Source: an uncultured Shewanella sp.
GTDB taxonomy: Bacteria > Pseudomonadota > Gammaproteobacteria > Enterobacterales > Shewanellaceae
Reading direction: 5' to 3'
Length of the DNA: 64,000 nt
Assembly (NCBI RefSeq): GCF_947501665.1
Contig: NZ_CANMWS010000007.1
Span: 62,001-126,000, forward strand
Within the stretch, counting starts at the first letter, position 1, and the number at the start of each line of letters is the position of its first letter. Below, piece after piece: positions 1 through 9,468 of this stretch. The translations under genes and the position numbers were made by a program. A model generated the notes under the pieces. It made no database searches, was not told the origin of the DNA, and worked only from the letters and a program-made list of their open reading frames with translations.

Positions 1-421
1 TATTAAGTACCGATAATGGAGTAGTGTCAACCGCTGTGTCTTTATTATAATTATCAACACTTACGACGACAACTAAAGCCACACTTGCCGCAATGGCGTA
101 TTGTCCAAATTGTTTAAATAAAGGGATCACTTTAGACCCTTTATTTGGCCTATCTAGAGTCTGATTAGTCGCAGGGACATGACTATCATACTGAACATGA
201 GTGACATTGTGACAAGGCTCTTGCTCAATCGCTTTTGCAATATTGATTGATAGATCAATATTTAATGCAGAAGGTAATTCATTACGCATTGCATCGCCTA
301 TGATTTGGTAGTCACGCCACTGTTCATGTAAATCGACATCATTGGCTAAATCCGCCAACGTCTTGTCATCGACTTCACCATCAACGGCTGCAGACACCCA
401 TTCCTGACCTAATTTATCCAT
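1..421 (-). CDS. rseA: RseA, anti-sigma-E factor (partial, C-terminus beyond window)
   Basis: Inner-membrane anti-sigma factor that holds sigma-E (RpoE) inactive until envelope stress triggers its proteolysis. 140 residues are visible from an ATG at 419-421; the gene runs off the left edge, so the periplasmic domain is missing. The N-terminus (MDKLGQEWVSAAVDGEVDD) and the later EQWRDYQIIGDAMR stretch are typical of the cytoplasmic sigma-binding domain, and a hydrophobic segment at about residues 107-122 is the single membrane span. It starts 25 bases after the rpoE stop, on the same strand, the usual rpoE-rseA arrangement. Identification rests on this sequence and on its neighbour. Confidence 0.9.
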   Translation of the reverse strand, partial: MDKLGQEWVSAAVDGEVDDKTLADLANDVDLHEQWRDYQIIGDAMRNELPSALNIDLSINIAKAIEQEPCHNVTHVQYDSHVPATNQTLDRPNKGSKVIPLFKQFGQYAIAASVALVVVVSVDNYNKDTAVDTTPLSVLN

Positions 422-446
422 TTCTCTACCTGTATCAATTTAAATG

Positions 447-1025
447 CTATCGCTCCAGCAAAGGCTGTAGCTTTTTATCGATTGCTTCTCGAGCTCTAAA
501 AATACGCGACCGTACTGTGCCCACAGGGCAATCCATGACATTCGCAATATCTTCATAACTCATTCCATCAAGCTCACGTAATGAAATAGCCATTTTCAAC
601 TCTTGTGGCAATGTCTCTAAAGTATCAAAAACTACCTTCTGAATTTCATCTGACAACACCAAACGCTCAGGAGAAGCAAACTCCTTTAACGCATCACTGC
701 CATCATAATACTCAGCATCCTCAACATCGACATCATTTGCTGGTGCACGCCTTCCATATGCGACCAAATGGTTTTTTGCAGTATTGACTGCTATTCGGTA
801 CAACCAAGTATAAAAAGCACTTTCACCACGGAAATTTGGCAGCGCTCGATAAGCTTTAATAAAAGCCTCTTGAACAATATCAGGCACATCAGCCTGATTT
901 CGCACATAACGAACAACCAAATTCGCCACCTTGTTTTGGTATTTTAACACCAAAAGGTTGAAAGCATTTTTGTCACCACGCTGTATACGCTCAACTAATT
1001 GTTGATCACTTATTTGTCCACTCAT
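447..1025 (-). CDS. rpoE: RNA polymerase sigma-E factor (RpoE)
   Basis: ECF-family sigma factor directing transcription of envelope-stress genes. At 192 residues it has the family's usual length. Region 2 is clear at about residues 25-90 (DIVQEAFIKAYRALPNFRG, then FYTWLYRIAVNTAKN), and region 4 near the C-terminus carries the helix-turn-helix (YEDIANVMDCPVGTVRSRIF). It is followed by rseA, so the pair is expected to be co-transcribed. A candidate sigma-E promoter lies 60-90 bases upstream, consistent with autoregulation. nadB is divergent. I see nothing unusual in the protein. Confidence 0.97.
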   Translation of the reverse strand: MSGQISDQQLVERIQRGDKNAFNLLVLKYQNKVANLVVRYVRNQADVPDIVQEAFIKAYRALPNFRGESAFYTWLYRIAVNTAKNHLVAYGRRAPANDVDVEDAEYYDGSDALKEFASPERLVLSDEIQKVVFDTLETLPQELKMAISLRELDGMSYEDIANVMDCPVGTVRSRIFRAREAIDKKLQPLLER

Positions 1026-1087
1026 TCGAGCCGACTACTCCTAAATCTGTGCTGATTTCTCAGTCGCTCGAATTCATACATCTAGTA

Positions 1088-1116
1088 TGTAGACTCACAA
1101 ATGAAAAAAAAGTTCT
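1088..1116 (-). promoter_or_regulatory. candidate sigma-E autoregulatory promoter of rpoE
   Basis: Read on the minus strand, AGAACTT (1110-1116) is separated by 16 bases from TCTACA (1088-1093). This resembles the sigma-E consensus (GGAACTT, spacer of about 16, TCnnA). It lies about 63 bases upstream of the rpoE start, as expected for an autoregulated sigma-E gene. The first base of the -35 box deviates from consensus. No experimental start site is known to me. Confidence 0.5.
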
Positions 1117-1223
1117 AAAAAAATATTTAAATACTGAATGTAACCTACTTGCTATTAGCCTATATCCATAATATCCATCTTAGTTTACTATAACTAAACC
1201 CACACAAGATACTATGATACCCG

Positions 1224-2840
1224 ATGAAACAAGTAGTTGAACACCAATCTGACATTTTGGTTATTGGCAGCGGCGCAGCTGGTCTCACTTTAGCATTACA
1301 TCTTGCTGAAAAATCTAACGTTATTTTACTCTCTAAAGGTCCTCTCAGTGAAGGGTCCACTTATTATGCCCAAGGTGGCATTGCGTCTGTTTTCGACGAA
1401 GAAGATACCATTGAATCTCATGTATCCGATACATTAGTTGCTGGTGCAGGACTTTGCGATCCAGCGGTTGTCAATTTTACGGCTGAAAATGCACAATCAG
1501 CCATTCGTTGGCTTATCGAGTGTGGGGTCGCCTTTGATAAAGAAGAAAACGAAGACGGCGATATCGCTGCCGATGCCGCTTATCACTTAACCAGAGAAGG
1601 CGGTCATAGTCACAGACGTATTCTACATGCCGCTGATGCAACAGGTAAAGAAGTCCAAGTCACTTTACAAGAGTGTGTTCGCCAACATCCCAATATTCTT
1701 GTTTTTGAAAAATACAACGCCATTGATCTTATCACAACTCGCAAGTTAAATCGCCCAGGCAACCGAGTTCAAGGTGCTTATGTGTGGAACAGGCAAACTG
1801 AGCAAGTCGAAACCATTAAGGCACGTTTTGTTGCATTGGCAACAGGCGGCAGCTCAAAGGTATATCAGTATACCTCCAATCCTGATGTCGCTTCAGGTGA
1901 TGGTATTGCCATGGCTTGGCGAGCAGGATGCCGAGTTGCCAATATGGAATTTAATCAATTTCATCCGACCTGCCTTTATCATGCGGATGCCCGTAACTTC
2001 TTACTCACTGAGGCACTAAGAGGTGAAGGGGCATATTTACGTCGCCCTGATGGCAGCCGATTTATGCCTGATTTTGATGAAAGAGCAGAATTAGCACCAC
2101 GTGATATTGTTGCTAGAGCCATTGATTTTGAGATGAAAAGATTAGGCTCTGATTGTGTATATTTAGATATCACCCATAAACCCGCAGATTTTATCATCAA
2201 ACACTTCCCTACTATTTATCAGCGCTGCCTTGAATTAGGGATTAATATGACCAAAGAGCCGATTCCAGTTGTTCCAGCGGCGCATTACACCTGTGGCGGT
2301 GTCATGGCTGATTTACATGGGCAAACAGATATCAATGGGCTCTATGCTATTGGGGAAGTGGCCTATACTGGTTTGCATGGCGCCAATCGCTTAGCCAGTA
2401 ATTCATTACTGGAATGCCTTGTATTTGCTCGCGCGGCCAGTGAAGATATTGAAAGCCAACTACACAAAGTACGTATGCCCGGCAGTATCCCTCCTTGGGA
2501 TGATAGCCAAGTGTCTAATTCTGATGAAGAGGTTGTCATTGCGCACAACTGGCATGAACTCAGACTCTTTATGTGGGATTATGTTGGCATTGTCCGTTCA
2601 GATAAACGCTTAGAAAGAGCATTAAGACGTTGTTCTTTATTACAGCAAGAAATTGAAGAATACTATCAACATTTCCGTGTTTCAAATCATTTATTAGAAT
2701 TGCGAAATTTAGTGCAAGTGGCAGAACTGATTATCCGCTGTGCCATGGAGAGAAAAGAAAGCCGAGGATTACACTATAATATCGACCACCCTAATAAATT
2801 ACCCAATCCGGTGCCCACCATATTACAGCCTGATCCTTAA
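1224..2840 (+). CDS. nadB: L-aspartate oxidase (NadB)
   Basis: Flavoenzyme that oxidises L-aspartate to iminoaspartate, the first step of de novo NAD synthesis; NadA then makes quinolinate. The 538 residues match the family length. The FAD-binding motif GSGAAG lies at residues 15-20 within a beta-alpha-beta fold, followed by the succinate dehydrogenase/fumarate reductase-type flavoprotein signature ([45 protein letters not shown]). It is divergent from rpoE, as in many gamma-proteobacteria. A short inverted repeat (1180-1197) sits in its upstream region. No SD motif stands out before the ATG. Confidence 0.97.
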   Translation: MKQVVEHQSDILVIGSGAAGLTLALHLAEKSNVILLSKGPLSEGSTYYAQGGIASVFDEEDTIESHVSDTLVAGAGLCDPAVVNFTAENAQSAIRWLIECGVAFDKEENEDGDIAADAAYHLTREGGHSHRRILHAADATGKEVQVTLQECVRQHPNILVFEKYNAIDLITTRKLNRPGNRVQGAYVWNRQTEQVETIKARFVALATGGSSKVYQYTSNPDVASGDGIAMAWRAGCRVANMEFNQFHPTCLYHADARNFLLTEALRGEGAYLRRPDGSRFMPDFDERAELAPRDIVARAIDFEMKRLGSDCVYLDITHKPADFIIKHFPTIYQRCLELGINMTKEPIPVVPAAHYTCGGVMADLHGQTDINGLYAIGEVAYTGLHGANRLASNSLLECLVFARAASEDIESQLHKVRMPGSIPPWDDSQVSNSDEEVVIAHNWHELRLFMWDYVGIVRSDKRLERALRRCSLLQQEIEEYYQHFRVSNHLLELRNLVQVAELIIRCAMERKESRGLHYNIDHPNKLPNPVPTILQPDP

Positions 2841-2853
2841 AAGTAATACAACC

Positions 2854-3270
2854 TCATCTGTTTTGACATAAAAGCCGACACAAATGTCTGTAATCTGTGT
2901 CGGTTAACATATCAGACCAAATCATCATAGCGCCTATTTTCTTTTCATCAGGATATTGATAATAAAACACTACCGCAAAAGCGCTAATCAGTGGTCTTTT
3001 GACTAAATTAAATTGTCGTCCATTTGAAAAATGCCCTGTGCCTGAAGCTGTTAAACTAAATTGGTATTGCCAACACTTAAGCTTCCATCCTTGCCAAACA
3101 AATAAGATAGATAAAGCAATAAATAATAATAGCTTAACCGTTAGGAATATCACTAATTCTGTTTGGGGCCAAAACAAAAAAGATGCCAATAAAATCAAAT
3201 AAAATATGACCAGAGTTAAACGCTGGTCAAAAGATGATACAAGTGAAAAACTAAGGTGCTGTTCGACCAC
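2854..3270 (-). CDS. ygfX: YgfX/CptA-like membrane protein
   Basis: Small inner-membrane protein of 138 residues with two adjacent hydrophobic segments near residues 18-35 and 40-60, then a soluble tail containing paired Trp residues (WKLKCWQYQF). The pattern fits the YgfX (CptA) family. Its start overlaps the end of sdhE by about 20 bases on the same strand, the standard sdhE-ygfX pairing. In E. coli CptA was proposed as a toxin acting on cytoskeletal proteins, but that role is disputed. The assignment rests mostly on topology and gene order. Confidence 0.75.
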   Translation of the reverse strand: MVEQHLSFSLVSSFDQRLTLVIFYLILLASFLFWPQTELVIFLTVKLLLFIALSILFVWQGWKLKCWQYQFSLTASGTGHFSNGRQFNLVKRPLISAFAVVFYYQYPDEKKIGAMMIWSDMLTDTDYRHLCRLLCQNR

Positions 3271-3502
3271 GCACTTTCACAATCATATCTGCAAGCTCTG
3301 GGATTTTGCAGCTTTCATGCCCCATAAACCACGCAAATAATTCAGGATCTTCGCATTCCAATAATCGGACAAACACCGCTTTATTTTCATCAGTTAATTG
3401 TTCATAGTGATTTTCAACAAAGGGCTGAAATAACACATCCAGCTCCAACATACCTCTACGGCATGCCCATCTTACTCTTGCAATCTTCATTGGATCAGAC
3501 AA
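3251..3502 (-). CDS. sdhE: SdhE, FAD assembly factor for succinate dehydrogenase
   Basis: Small cytoplasmic protein (83 residues) that helps covalent flavinylation of SdhA/FrdA. The defining RGxxE motif is present as RRGMLELD near residues 15-22, and the acidic helical remainder (LLECEDPELFAWFMG) is typical. The start is decided by the ribosome site. A TTG at 3500-3502 has AGGAG (minus strand, 3510-3514) seven bases upstream, whereas the in-frame ATG four codons later is too far from it. It forms an overlapping pair with ygfX. Confidence 0.9.
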   Translation of the reverse strand: MSDPMKIARVRWACRRGMLELDVLFQPFVENHYEQLTDENKAVFVRLLECEDPELFAWFMGHESCKIPELADMIVKVRGRTAP

Positions 3503-3601
3503 GCTCTTGCTCCTCGAATATGTGTATTATCCCACAACGACTACATACTAGTTTATCAGCCCTAAGCGCCTACTGTCGACAAGACATCAATGACAAAATG
3601 A

Positions 3602-4510
3602 CTAAACAATCAATGACCCATTCCCCTTAGGGGTAAAAAAAGCACTAAAGTCCATCTCCAGTAAGCGTTTAACGGCTGGATGTTGAAGCATACGTTCTGC
3701 AAACATCATATGATAATATTCTTTCACTTCATCGGTTTCCCCCAATAAATACATGCCACGGTTCATCACCGATTGTTTATAAATACTGGGAACAACAAAA
3801 ATACCTTGATTAGAAAAACCAAATGCCGTCATCATAGCCGAATCATCAAACTCGCCTAAAATTCGGACCTTAAGCCCTTTTACATCAAACCAATGCACCA
3901 ACTGCTGGCCTAAAGACGTCCGGCGGCCAGGAATAAGCAATTTATCTTGTTCAAGACAAAGTGGAAAAGGAGCACTAAGAGGCTTATGTGAGAAAAAAGC
4001 CACGCCGCTCTCTCCTAACTTTTTAGATAATATTTCCGGATACTTCAGCGACTCTCCAGCGCAATCGGATAAAATAATATCCAATTTATGATCCCGCAGC
4101 CGCGCCATTAAATCTTCATGTGTGGCCTCAAAACAAGCAAGATGTAAACTGTCATCATCTGACATTACAGATAATAATATATGCCCCACTAACTCTTTAG
4201 ATAACACATCTGCAATGCCTACTTCAAAAAGTGTTTTTTTATCTTTTTGATAATTAATAATATCAAGCATTTCATAACTTAAGCTAAACATTTTATCAGC
4301 ATAACGATAAACCAATTTCCCCAACTCTGTTGGGGCCAATTGCCGACCTTCTCGAGTAAACAAACGTCCATTTAATCGGGCCTCTAATACTTTAATTTGC
4401 CCAGTAATAGTCTGAGGAGTCAAACACAATGTTTCCGCAGCTTTCGCCACAGACCCTTTTTTTTGGATCATCCAAAAATAATACAGATGGTTATAATTCA
4501 AGTTAATCAT
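3602..4510 (-). CDS. nhaR: NhaR-like LysR-family regulator
   Basis: Transcriptional activator of the LysR family, 302 residues. The N-terminal winged HTH occupies about residues 4-60 (NYNHLYYFWMIQKKGSVAKA and a TPQTITGQIKVLE recognition region), followed by a substrate-binding domain. NhaR proteins activate nhaA in response to sodium. The FWMIQKKGSVAKAAE start and the position downstream of nhaA on the same strand support this name. About 385 bases, mostly an inserted repeat element, separate it from the small gene after nhaA, so it may be expressed independently. A candidate operator is noted upstream of nhaA. Confidence 0.88.
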   Translation of the reverse strand: MINLNYNHLYYFWMIQKKGSVAKAAETLCLTPQTITGQIKVLEARLNGRLFTREGRQLAPTELGKLVYRYADKMFSLSYEMLDIINYQKDKKTLFEVGIADVLSKELVGHILLSVMSDDDSLHLACFEATHEDLMARLRDHKLDIILSDCAGESLKYPEILSKKLGESGVAFFSHKPLSAPFPLCLEQDKLLIPGRRTSLGQQLVHWFDVKGLKVRILGEFDDSAMMTAFGFSNQGIFVVPSIYKQSVMNRGMYLLGETDEVKEYYHMMFAERMLQHPAVKRLLEMDFSAFFTPKGNGSLIV

Positions 4511-4532
4511 CTAATTTATATCTCTGTTTTCA

Positions 4533-4850
4533 CTAAGGCCTGTTAAATAGTTTGTGGCTCAATTAGATCCAAATAAAACCTATTTTAATCACGGTATAGA
4601 GTAATGCCTAATCTTCTAAGCCCCCTCCCTTTAAAAGAGAGGTCTACAACAAAGAATAAAACACGTTTAATGAATCCTTCAAAAAGCGATTTTACCTTGT
4701 TATCGTTTATTTATGTGCGACCTCAAGGATGGAGGAGGTAGAGCGACGTTTAAACCCAAGCCGAAAGTAACGACGCAGCACAAACTCCACCTTGTATTTA
4801 ACTCCCACCAACTACTGAAGAAACAATTACCTAAACTCAACAGCTCCTAG
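4533..4850. mobile_element. MITE-like repeat element, copy A
   Basis: Non-coding element of about 318 bases filling the gap between nhaR and the next gene (4511-4895). It starts CTAA then GGCCTGTTAA and ends near CAACAGCTCCTAG, so its ends are degenerate inverted repeats flanked by CTAA/CTAG. Internal blocks match the copies at 16.8-17.5 kb and 31.1 kb: a TTTTAATC block, TTCTAAGC, AAAACACGTTTA, GGAGGAGGTAGAG, GACGTTT and ACCCAAGCCGA. No ORF or transposase is present. The family call rests on these shared blocks seen by eye. Confidence 0.75.
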
Positions 4851-4895
4851 GACTCAGCACTTATCATTCAAGCCTGCTCTCAATCAATAACGCCT

Positions 4896-5279
4896 TTATT
4901 GATTTCGATTGCAGTCCATTAAATTAAGCATGACTCCCTTAAGCGCGGTTACATCGTTAATATCGCTCGTAATAAAAGCCTCACCGAGTCCTGAAACTAA
5001 AGACTCTCTGTCAGGGATCCGCCCCTGACAATACATACGATTTGCCTCTTTAAAACGTTGACCACTGCGATATTTTAACGCTCTTTTTGCATAAGAATCT
5101 GGCACAATATCCTTTTGAGCACTGTCCATTCTATGCATGAGCGCTCCATCAACAACTCCTTGTAAATAATCTTGGCAAGCTGAACTACTGACATTTTTAT
5201 TACAAGCGGCAATTTGTGTCGCGCTCACCTGCGCCACACTAAATACGGATAAAAAACCGATAAATATCTTTATTTTCAT
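4896..5279 (-). CDS. small secreted protein of unknown function, coupled to nhaA
   Basis: 127 residues with a Sec signal peptide (MKIKIFIGFLSVFSVAQVSA, cleavage after about residue 20). The mature part has several cysteines and the stretch CQDYLQGVVDGAL, which recalls the Rap1a/Tai immunity-type fold; that resemblance is weak and only from memory. It begins two bases after the nhaA stop on the same strand, so it is almost certainly co-translated with NhaA. Its likely location is the periplasm. A short inverted repeat (4882-4904) overlaps its stop codon but lacks a T-run. Function unknown. Confidence 0.8.
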   Translation of the reverse strand: MKIKIFIGFLSVFSVAQVSATQIAACNKNVSSSACQDYLQGVVDGALMHRMDSAQKDIVPDSYAKRALKYRSGQRFKEANRMYCQGRIPDRESLVSGLGEAFITSDINDVTALKGVMLNLMDCNRNQ

Positions 5280-5281
5280 CT

Positions 5282-6451
5282 TTATTCTCCCTTTTTATCT
5301 AATACACTAGATAACCAGAAATAACCGATAATAGCAGAAGCAATGGAGCCCATTAAAATCCCTAACCGTGCTAAATCACCATATATGGGATCCGCACCAA
5401 TAAATGCTAAGGAACTAATAAACATTGACATAGTAAAACCAATTCCGCACATCACAGCAACAGGCGCAATCTGTTTCCAGCCCACTCCATCTGGTAATAC
5501 AGCAAATTTTAATTTCACCGCCATATAGCTAAAGATCATGACTCCAATAGGCTTACCTAAAAGTAATCCAAGCGCAATACCAATAGGCAGAGGTGAGACT
5601 AAATAATCAATACTCATCCCCGATAAATCCACCCCTGCATTAGCAAACGCGAATACCGGTAAGATCAGAAAAGTACTCCAAGGGTGTAAATCATGCTCTA
5701 ATTTTTCTAAAGGTGAGCTGCCATCTTTTGCTCTTAATGGAATACAGAACGCAATAATCACGCCAGCCAGTGTCGCATGAACCCCTGACTTTAATACCGC
5801 TATCCACAAAATACTACCCACTACAGCATAAGGTGCAAGCGCCGTTACCCCTTTAAGGTTCAAGCTCACTAGCCCCATAATGGCAAACGCAGCAACCACC
5901 ATACTGAGCATAGATAGATCCGTGCTATAAAAAATCGCAATAATCACCACAACACCCAAATCATCCATAATCGCCAAGGCCAATAAGAAAACTTTCAGCG
6001 ACACAGGCACTCGACTGCCAAGTAATGCGATAATCCCTAATGCAAATGCGATATCAGTGGCCGCAGGGATGGCCCAAGCAGACTGGGCAACAGGATCTGA
6101 AAAATTAAACAATAAAAAAATAGCCGCAGGAACAACCATTCCACCAATAGCGGCAAAAGTGGGTAAAGACGCTTGAGCCGCTGTCGATAAAGCCCCTTCT
6201 AACAGCTCACGCTTCACTTCTAATCCAATTAACAGAAAAAAGATAGCCATTAAACCATCATTAATCCAATGGATTAACGTTTTATCCAAATCAAGACTGC
6301 CCAAGCGAATTTGCATTTCAGTATGTAAAAAGTCTTGATACAACCATGAAAGAGGAGAATTGGCGAGAAGAAGCGCTAAGATCACCGCCAACATCAGCAA
6401 AATACCGCCAGCAGATCCCTTATCAAGAAAATTTTTAATCACTCGTTCCAT
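5282..6451 (-). CDS. nhaA: Na+/H+ antiporter NhaA
   Basis: Inner-membrane antiporter that exports Na+ in exchange for protons, used for salt and alkaline tolerance. The 389 residues match the E. coli length. The key residues are in place: D133 (ATDIAFALG) and the pair D163-D164 (IMDDLGVVV), which form the ion-binding site. About twelve hydrophobic helices are evident. A good Shine-Dalgarno (AAGGAAAG) precedes the ATG. The small secreted protein follows immediately, and nhaR lies further downstream. A palindrome at 6532-6563 is a possible operator. Confidence 0.97.
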   Translation of the reverse strand: MERVIKNFLDKGSAGGILLMLAVILALLLANSPLSWLYQDFLHTEMQIRLGSLDLDKTLIHWINDGLMAIFFLLIGLEVKRELLEGALSTAAQASLPTFAAIGGMVVPAAIFLLFNFSDPVAQSAWAIPAATDIAFALGIIALLGSRVPVSLKVFLLALAIMDDLGVVVIIAIFYSTDLSMLSMVVAAFAIMGLVSLNLKGVTALAPYAVVGSILWIAVLKSGVHATLAGVIIAFCIPLRAKDGSSPLEKLEHDLHPWSTFLILPVFAFANAGVDLSGMSIDYLVSPLPIGIALGLLLGKPIGVMIFSYMAVKLKFAVLPDGVGWKQIAPVAVMCGIGFTMSMFISSLAFIGADPIYGDLARLGILMGSIASAIIGYFWLSSVLDKKGE

Positions 6452-6531
6452 ATTTCTTTCCTTTTTAAGCCCTTACACTAGATTTGTCAGTGTAGCTCAA
6501 TGAATATAGTATGAATAATCGATTGAATCAA

Positions 6532-6563
6532 CTTTATAACTCGGAAATTTCGAGTTATTAAAG
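6532..6563. promoter_or_regulatory. palindrome upstream of nhaA, possible NhaR operator
   Basis: ATAACTCG (6536-6543) is repeated inverted as CGAGTTAT (6551-6558) around a 7-base centre, with CTTT/AAAG extending it on both sides. It lies 85-110 bases before the nhaA start, where an activator of the LysR type would bind. NhaR is encoded nearby. Binding by NhaR is inference. Confidence 0.4.
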
Positions 6564-6626
6564 AGCACAAATCCTCGTGAGCACAACAATTAACCAATGA
6601 GAGGAAATAGAAATATTATGAAAGGG

Positions 6627-6661
6627 CATAAAAAAACCCTTAACGTTAACCGTAAGGGTTT
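6627..6661 (-). terminator. rho-independent terminator of thyA
   Basis: On the minus strand AAACCCTTA pairs with TAAGGGTTT around a loop of about 10 bases and is followed directly by TTTT. It sits 28 bases past the thyA stop, separating lgt-thyA from nhaA. Confidence 0.85.
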
Positions 6662-6688
6662 AGCATAAAAATTGATATGGATCAGAGA

Positions 6689-7540
6689 TTAGACAGAAAA
6701 GGGATACTGAATAGCATCGTGATATTCGTAACCAACCACATCAAAGTCATTTAATGTTACCCAAGTTTCCAAATCTTTCAACGACTTGATATTTGGATTG
6801 ATAACAAGTTGTGGTGACGGAAAGGGTTGACGTTTAACTTGAACATCACGCATCAACGGTAATTGATCTTCATAAATATGAGCATTCACAATTTTATGAT
6901 AAGCCACTCCTGGTTTTTTAGCCGTAATTTGAGCAACAAGTGCTAATAAAGTGAAAACTTGCACTTGATTAAAATTAAGACCTAAAGGTACATCACAAGA
7001 ACGCTGAAAACTGGTTAAATGCAATGTATCACCCAATAATGAAAAATTATGAGTATGCATACAAGGCCTTAGGCAGCCCATATGGAATTCACCAGGGTTA
7101 TAGAAACTTAAAATTTCACCTCTATCATCCACACCTCGAGTGAGGTTATCAATAATCTTTGCTAATTGATCAATACTTCCGCCATCAGGTTTACGCCAGC
7201 TACGACCTTGTACCCCATACACCCGTCCCATATCATCTGGACCTTTACGGTAAGTATTTTCAAGCCATGGAATATTATCATTGGCATTAGCATCCCAAGT
7301 TTTCGCGCCTAATGCACGAAAATCAGCCGCATTATCATAACCACGAATATAACCCAGTAATTCAGCAATAGCAGCCTTCCAAAAACTTTTTCTGGTTGTT
7401 ATCAAAGGAAACTGATTATTCTGCACATCATACGCAAGATCGGCATTAATCACAGTCAAACAACGTTTACCCGTACGTTCATTTTCAACCCAAGTTCCAT
7501 CGTTGATGATACGCTGGCATAACTCTAAATACTGCTGCAT
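6689..7540 (-). CDS. thyA: thymidylate synthase (ThyA)
   Basis: Converts dUMP to dTMP with methylene-tetrahydrofolate. At 283 residues it is somewhat longer than the 264 of E. coli, as in several marine gamma-proteobacteria. The catalytic Cys160 lies in [11 protein letters not shown], followed by the dUMP-binding [13 protein letters not shown] (residues 180-191). The C-terminus ends in YPFSV, close to the family's usual ending. Its ATG overlaps the lgt stop by one base (TAATG), indicating translational coupling. A strong terminator follows. Confidence 0.96.
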   Translation of the reverse strand: MQQYLELCQRIINDGTWVENERTGKRCLTVINADLAYDVQNNQFPLITTRKSFWKAAIAELLGYIRGYDNAADFRALGAKTWDANANDNIPWLENTYRKGPDDMGRVYGVQGRSWRKPDGGSIDQLAKIIDNLTRGVDDRGEILSFYNPGEFHMGCLRPCMHTHNFSLLGDTLHLTSFQRSCDVPLGLNFNQVQVFTLLALVAQITAKKPGVAYHKIVNAHIYEDQLPLMRDVQVKRQPFPSPQLVINPNIKSLKDLETWVTLNDFDVVGYEYHDAIQYPFSV

Positions 7541-8361
7541 TACTTCTTTCCTTTCGCATTATCTGGCGCTTGACGTAACAACAAATATAAACCAAATAAT
7601 ATCATTGGAATGGACAAGATTTGCCCCATCGTCATAAAGCCAAAATAAAGCCCTAACTGAATATCCGGTTGCCGAACAGTCTCCACAATGACCCTAAAAC
7701 ATCCATAGCCTAACAAAAACATCCCCGAGACTGCCCCAGTTTTATTGGTTTTACGACTAAACCAAAATAACAATAAAAACAGTACAACACCTTCAAGTGC
7801 AAATTGATATAATTGAGATGGATGGCGAGGTAACGGTCCCCCTCCAGGAAATACCATTCCCCAAGGCACATCCGTGACTCTTCCCCAAAGCTCACCGTTA
7901 ATAAAATTACCAATACGACCCGCACCAAGACCAATAGGGACTACGGGTGCCACCATATCCGCAACGGAAAAAAAGGTCCTATTTTGTTTTCGAGCGATAT
8001 AGAGCATGGCTAAAATCACGCCCATCAATCCCCCATGAAACGACATCCCCCCCTCTGTTATTTTAAATAAATATAAAGGGTTAGCTAAAAATAAATCAAA
8101 GTGATAAAAAATAACATAGCCAACACGCCCACCTAAGATTACGCCTAAAAAACTATAAAAGAGCAAATCAGAAACTTCATCCCGGCTCCATAACCCTTTT
8201 GAGCGATCTGCTTGACGATTCAGTAAAAACATTGCGGCAATAAAGCCTAACAGGTACATAAACCCATACCATCTTAGTGCAGGTTCAAAGGTTTGCCCAA
8301 AAAGATGAAATGGGCCAAATGACACTATGATAGGATCGATATTTGGAAAATTTAACGCCAT
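7540..8361 (-). CDS. lgt: prolipoprotein diacylglyceryl transferase (Lgt)
   Basis: Inner-membrane enzyme that attaches diacylglycerol to the lipobox cysteine of prolipoproteins, the first step of lipoprotein maturation. 273 residues with about seven membrane segments. The Lgt signature is present ([14 protein letters not shown]), as are the HGG loop (MSFHGGLMG) and RHPSQLYQ. It is upstream of and overlaps thyA, the common lgt-thyA order. Lpp, encoded at 52.3 kb, would be one substrate. Confidence 0.96.
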   Translation of the reverse strand: MALNFPNIDPIIVSFGPFHLFGQTFEPALRWYGFMYLLGFIAAMFLLNRQADRSKGLWSRDEVSDLLFYSFLGVILGGRVGYVIFYHFDLFLANPLYLFKITEGGMSFHGGLMGVILAMLYIARKQNRTFFSVADMVAPVVPIGLGAGRIGNFINGELWGRVTDVPWGMVFPGGGPLPRHPSQLYQFALEGVVLFLLLFWFSRKTNKTGAVSGMFLLGYGCFRVIVETVRQPDIQLGLYFGFMTMGQILSIPMILFGLYLLLRQAPDNAKGKK

Positions 8362-8396
8362 ATTTCTTCCAATTTAAAAGTAATAGAATAAAAGAT

Positions 8397-9203
8397 TTAC
8401 CCAGTAGTGACTAATTTAAGCCCAATAATAAGTAACAATAATGCAAACAATTTTTTTAATACATTTGTTGGCCAAACACTTACTTTTTTAGCGCCTAATG
8501 GCGCTGTAAGCGTAGAGCTGACTACTATACCAAGCAACGCTGGGATGTAAATATAACCCAATGTGAATTGAGGTAACCCATGCACATTCCAACCAGCCAG
8601 AACATAACCTACACTGCCAAATACTGCAATAAGTAACCCACTTGCCGCAGAAAAACCGATAGCGTATCGCATTTGTAGTCCAAAAAAAGTGAGGTACGGT
8701 ACCAGCAATACACTTCCACCAATCCCCATCAGCGCTGCAATGATAGCAACGATAGCGGCTGAAAAAAACAACAAAATATTTGATGGCAGCTTCTCTTTTT
8801 CTCCCTGTTTTCCTAAAGGAAAAGCCATCTGTATGGCCATTAGCATAACAAAAATAGCAAAGCTTTGCTGCAACACATTTGCGCTAATGTATTCTGAAAT
8901 AAAACCAGAACTTATTGAGCCGAGTATAAAACCGGGTAACATAGGTTTAAATAATCGCCAAGGAATATTAGATCTTTTATGATGAGAACGAGTCGAAGAT
9001 AATCCTGTTAAGATAATAGCGGCCAGTGATGTGGCAATGGCTACATGAGGTAAAAAATGAGCAGATACCCCCACAAAAGGAAGAATATGTAACAACGCAG
9101 GAACAGCAATAATCCCCCCTCCAATCCCTAAAAGCCCCGCCATAAAACCAATAATAACACCTAATATTAAGCAGATCCCAAAAACTTGCAGCACAGTTTC
9201 CAT
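8397..9203 (-). CDS. TauE/SafE-family sulfite/anion exporter-like permease
   Basis: 268-residue polytopic membrane protein with about eight hydrophobic helices and the paired TauE/SafE glycine motifs in both halves (GLLGIGGGIIAVP near residue 25; ALMGIGGSVLLVPYL near residue 157). The family is thought to move sulfur-containing anions; the substrate here cannot be told. It lies between lgt and ptsP on the same strand, 35 bases upstream of lgt, so it may be read into lgt-thyA. Confidence 0.88.
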   Translation of the reverse strand: METVLQVFGICLILGVIIGFMAGLLGIGGGIIAVPALLHILPFVGVSAHFLPHVAIATSLAAIILTGLSSTRSHHKRSNIPWRLFKPMLPGFILGSISSGFISEYISANVLQQSFAIFVMLMAIQMAFPLGKQGEKEKLPSNILLFFSAAIVAIIAALMGIGGSVLLVPYLTFFGLQMRYAIGFSAASGLLIAVFGSVGYVLAGWNVHGLPQFTLGYIYIPALLGIVVSSTLTAPLGAKKVSVWPTNVLKKLFALLLLIIGLKLVTTG

Positions 9204-9285
9204 ATGTTTACCTACGTAAATGACAGTGATTAGGTCAACATCAATATACGCCCAAATACCATGAAGAGGCAGAAGCCAACTGGCA

Positions 9286-9309
9286 TAAAAAACCGTTTAA
9301 GTAACGATT
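9286..9309 (-). terminator. candidate terminator downstream of ptsP
   Basis: On the minus strand AATCGTT and AACGGTT form a 7-bp stem with one mismatch, followed by a run of six T. A second imperfect hairpin lies just upstream (about 9306-9332). Both fall in the 265-base gap after ptsP. Confidence 0.45.
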
Positions 9310-9468
9310 TGATAACCTAGAGGTTTATCAAGTATCTTATGTCTGCACTCCATCATATCAAAAGGTATTAATTGCTAAATCAATGATGTACTTTTAGCTA
9401 GGACAGTTGAGCGATTCAAATACTCACCCCTTCATTTCACGCAAGGATAATAAGAAAAGCATTATGAA

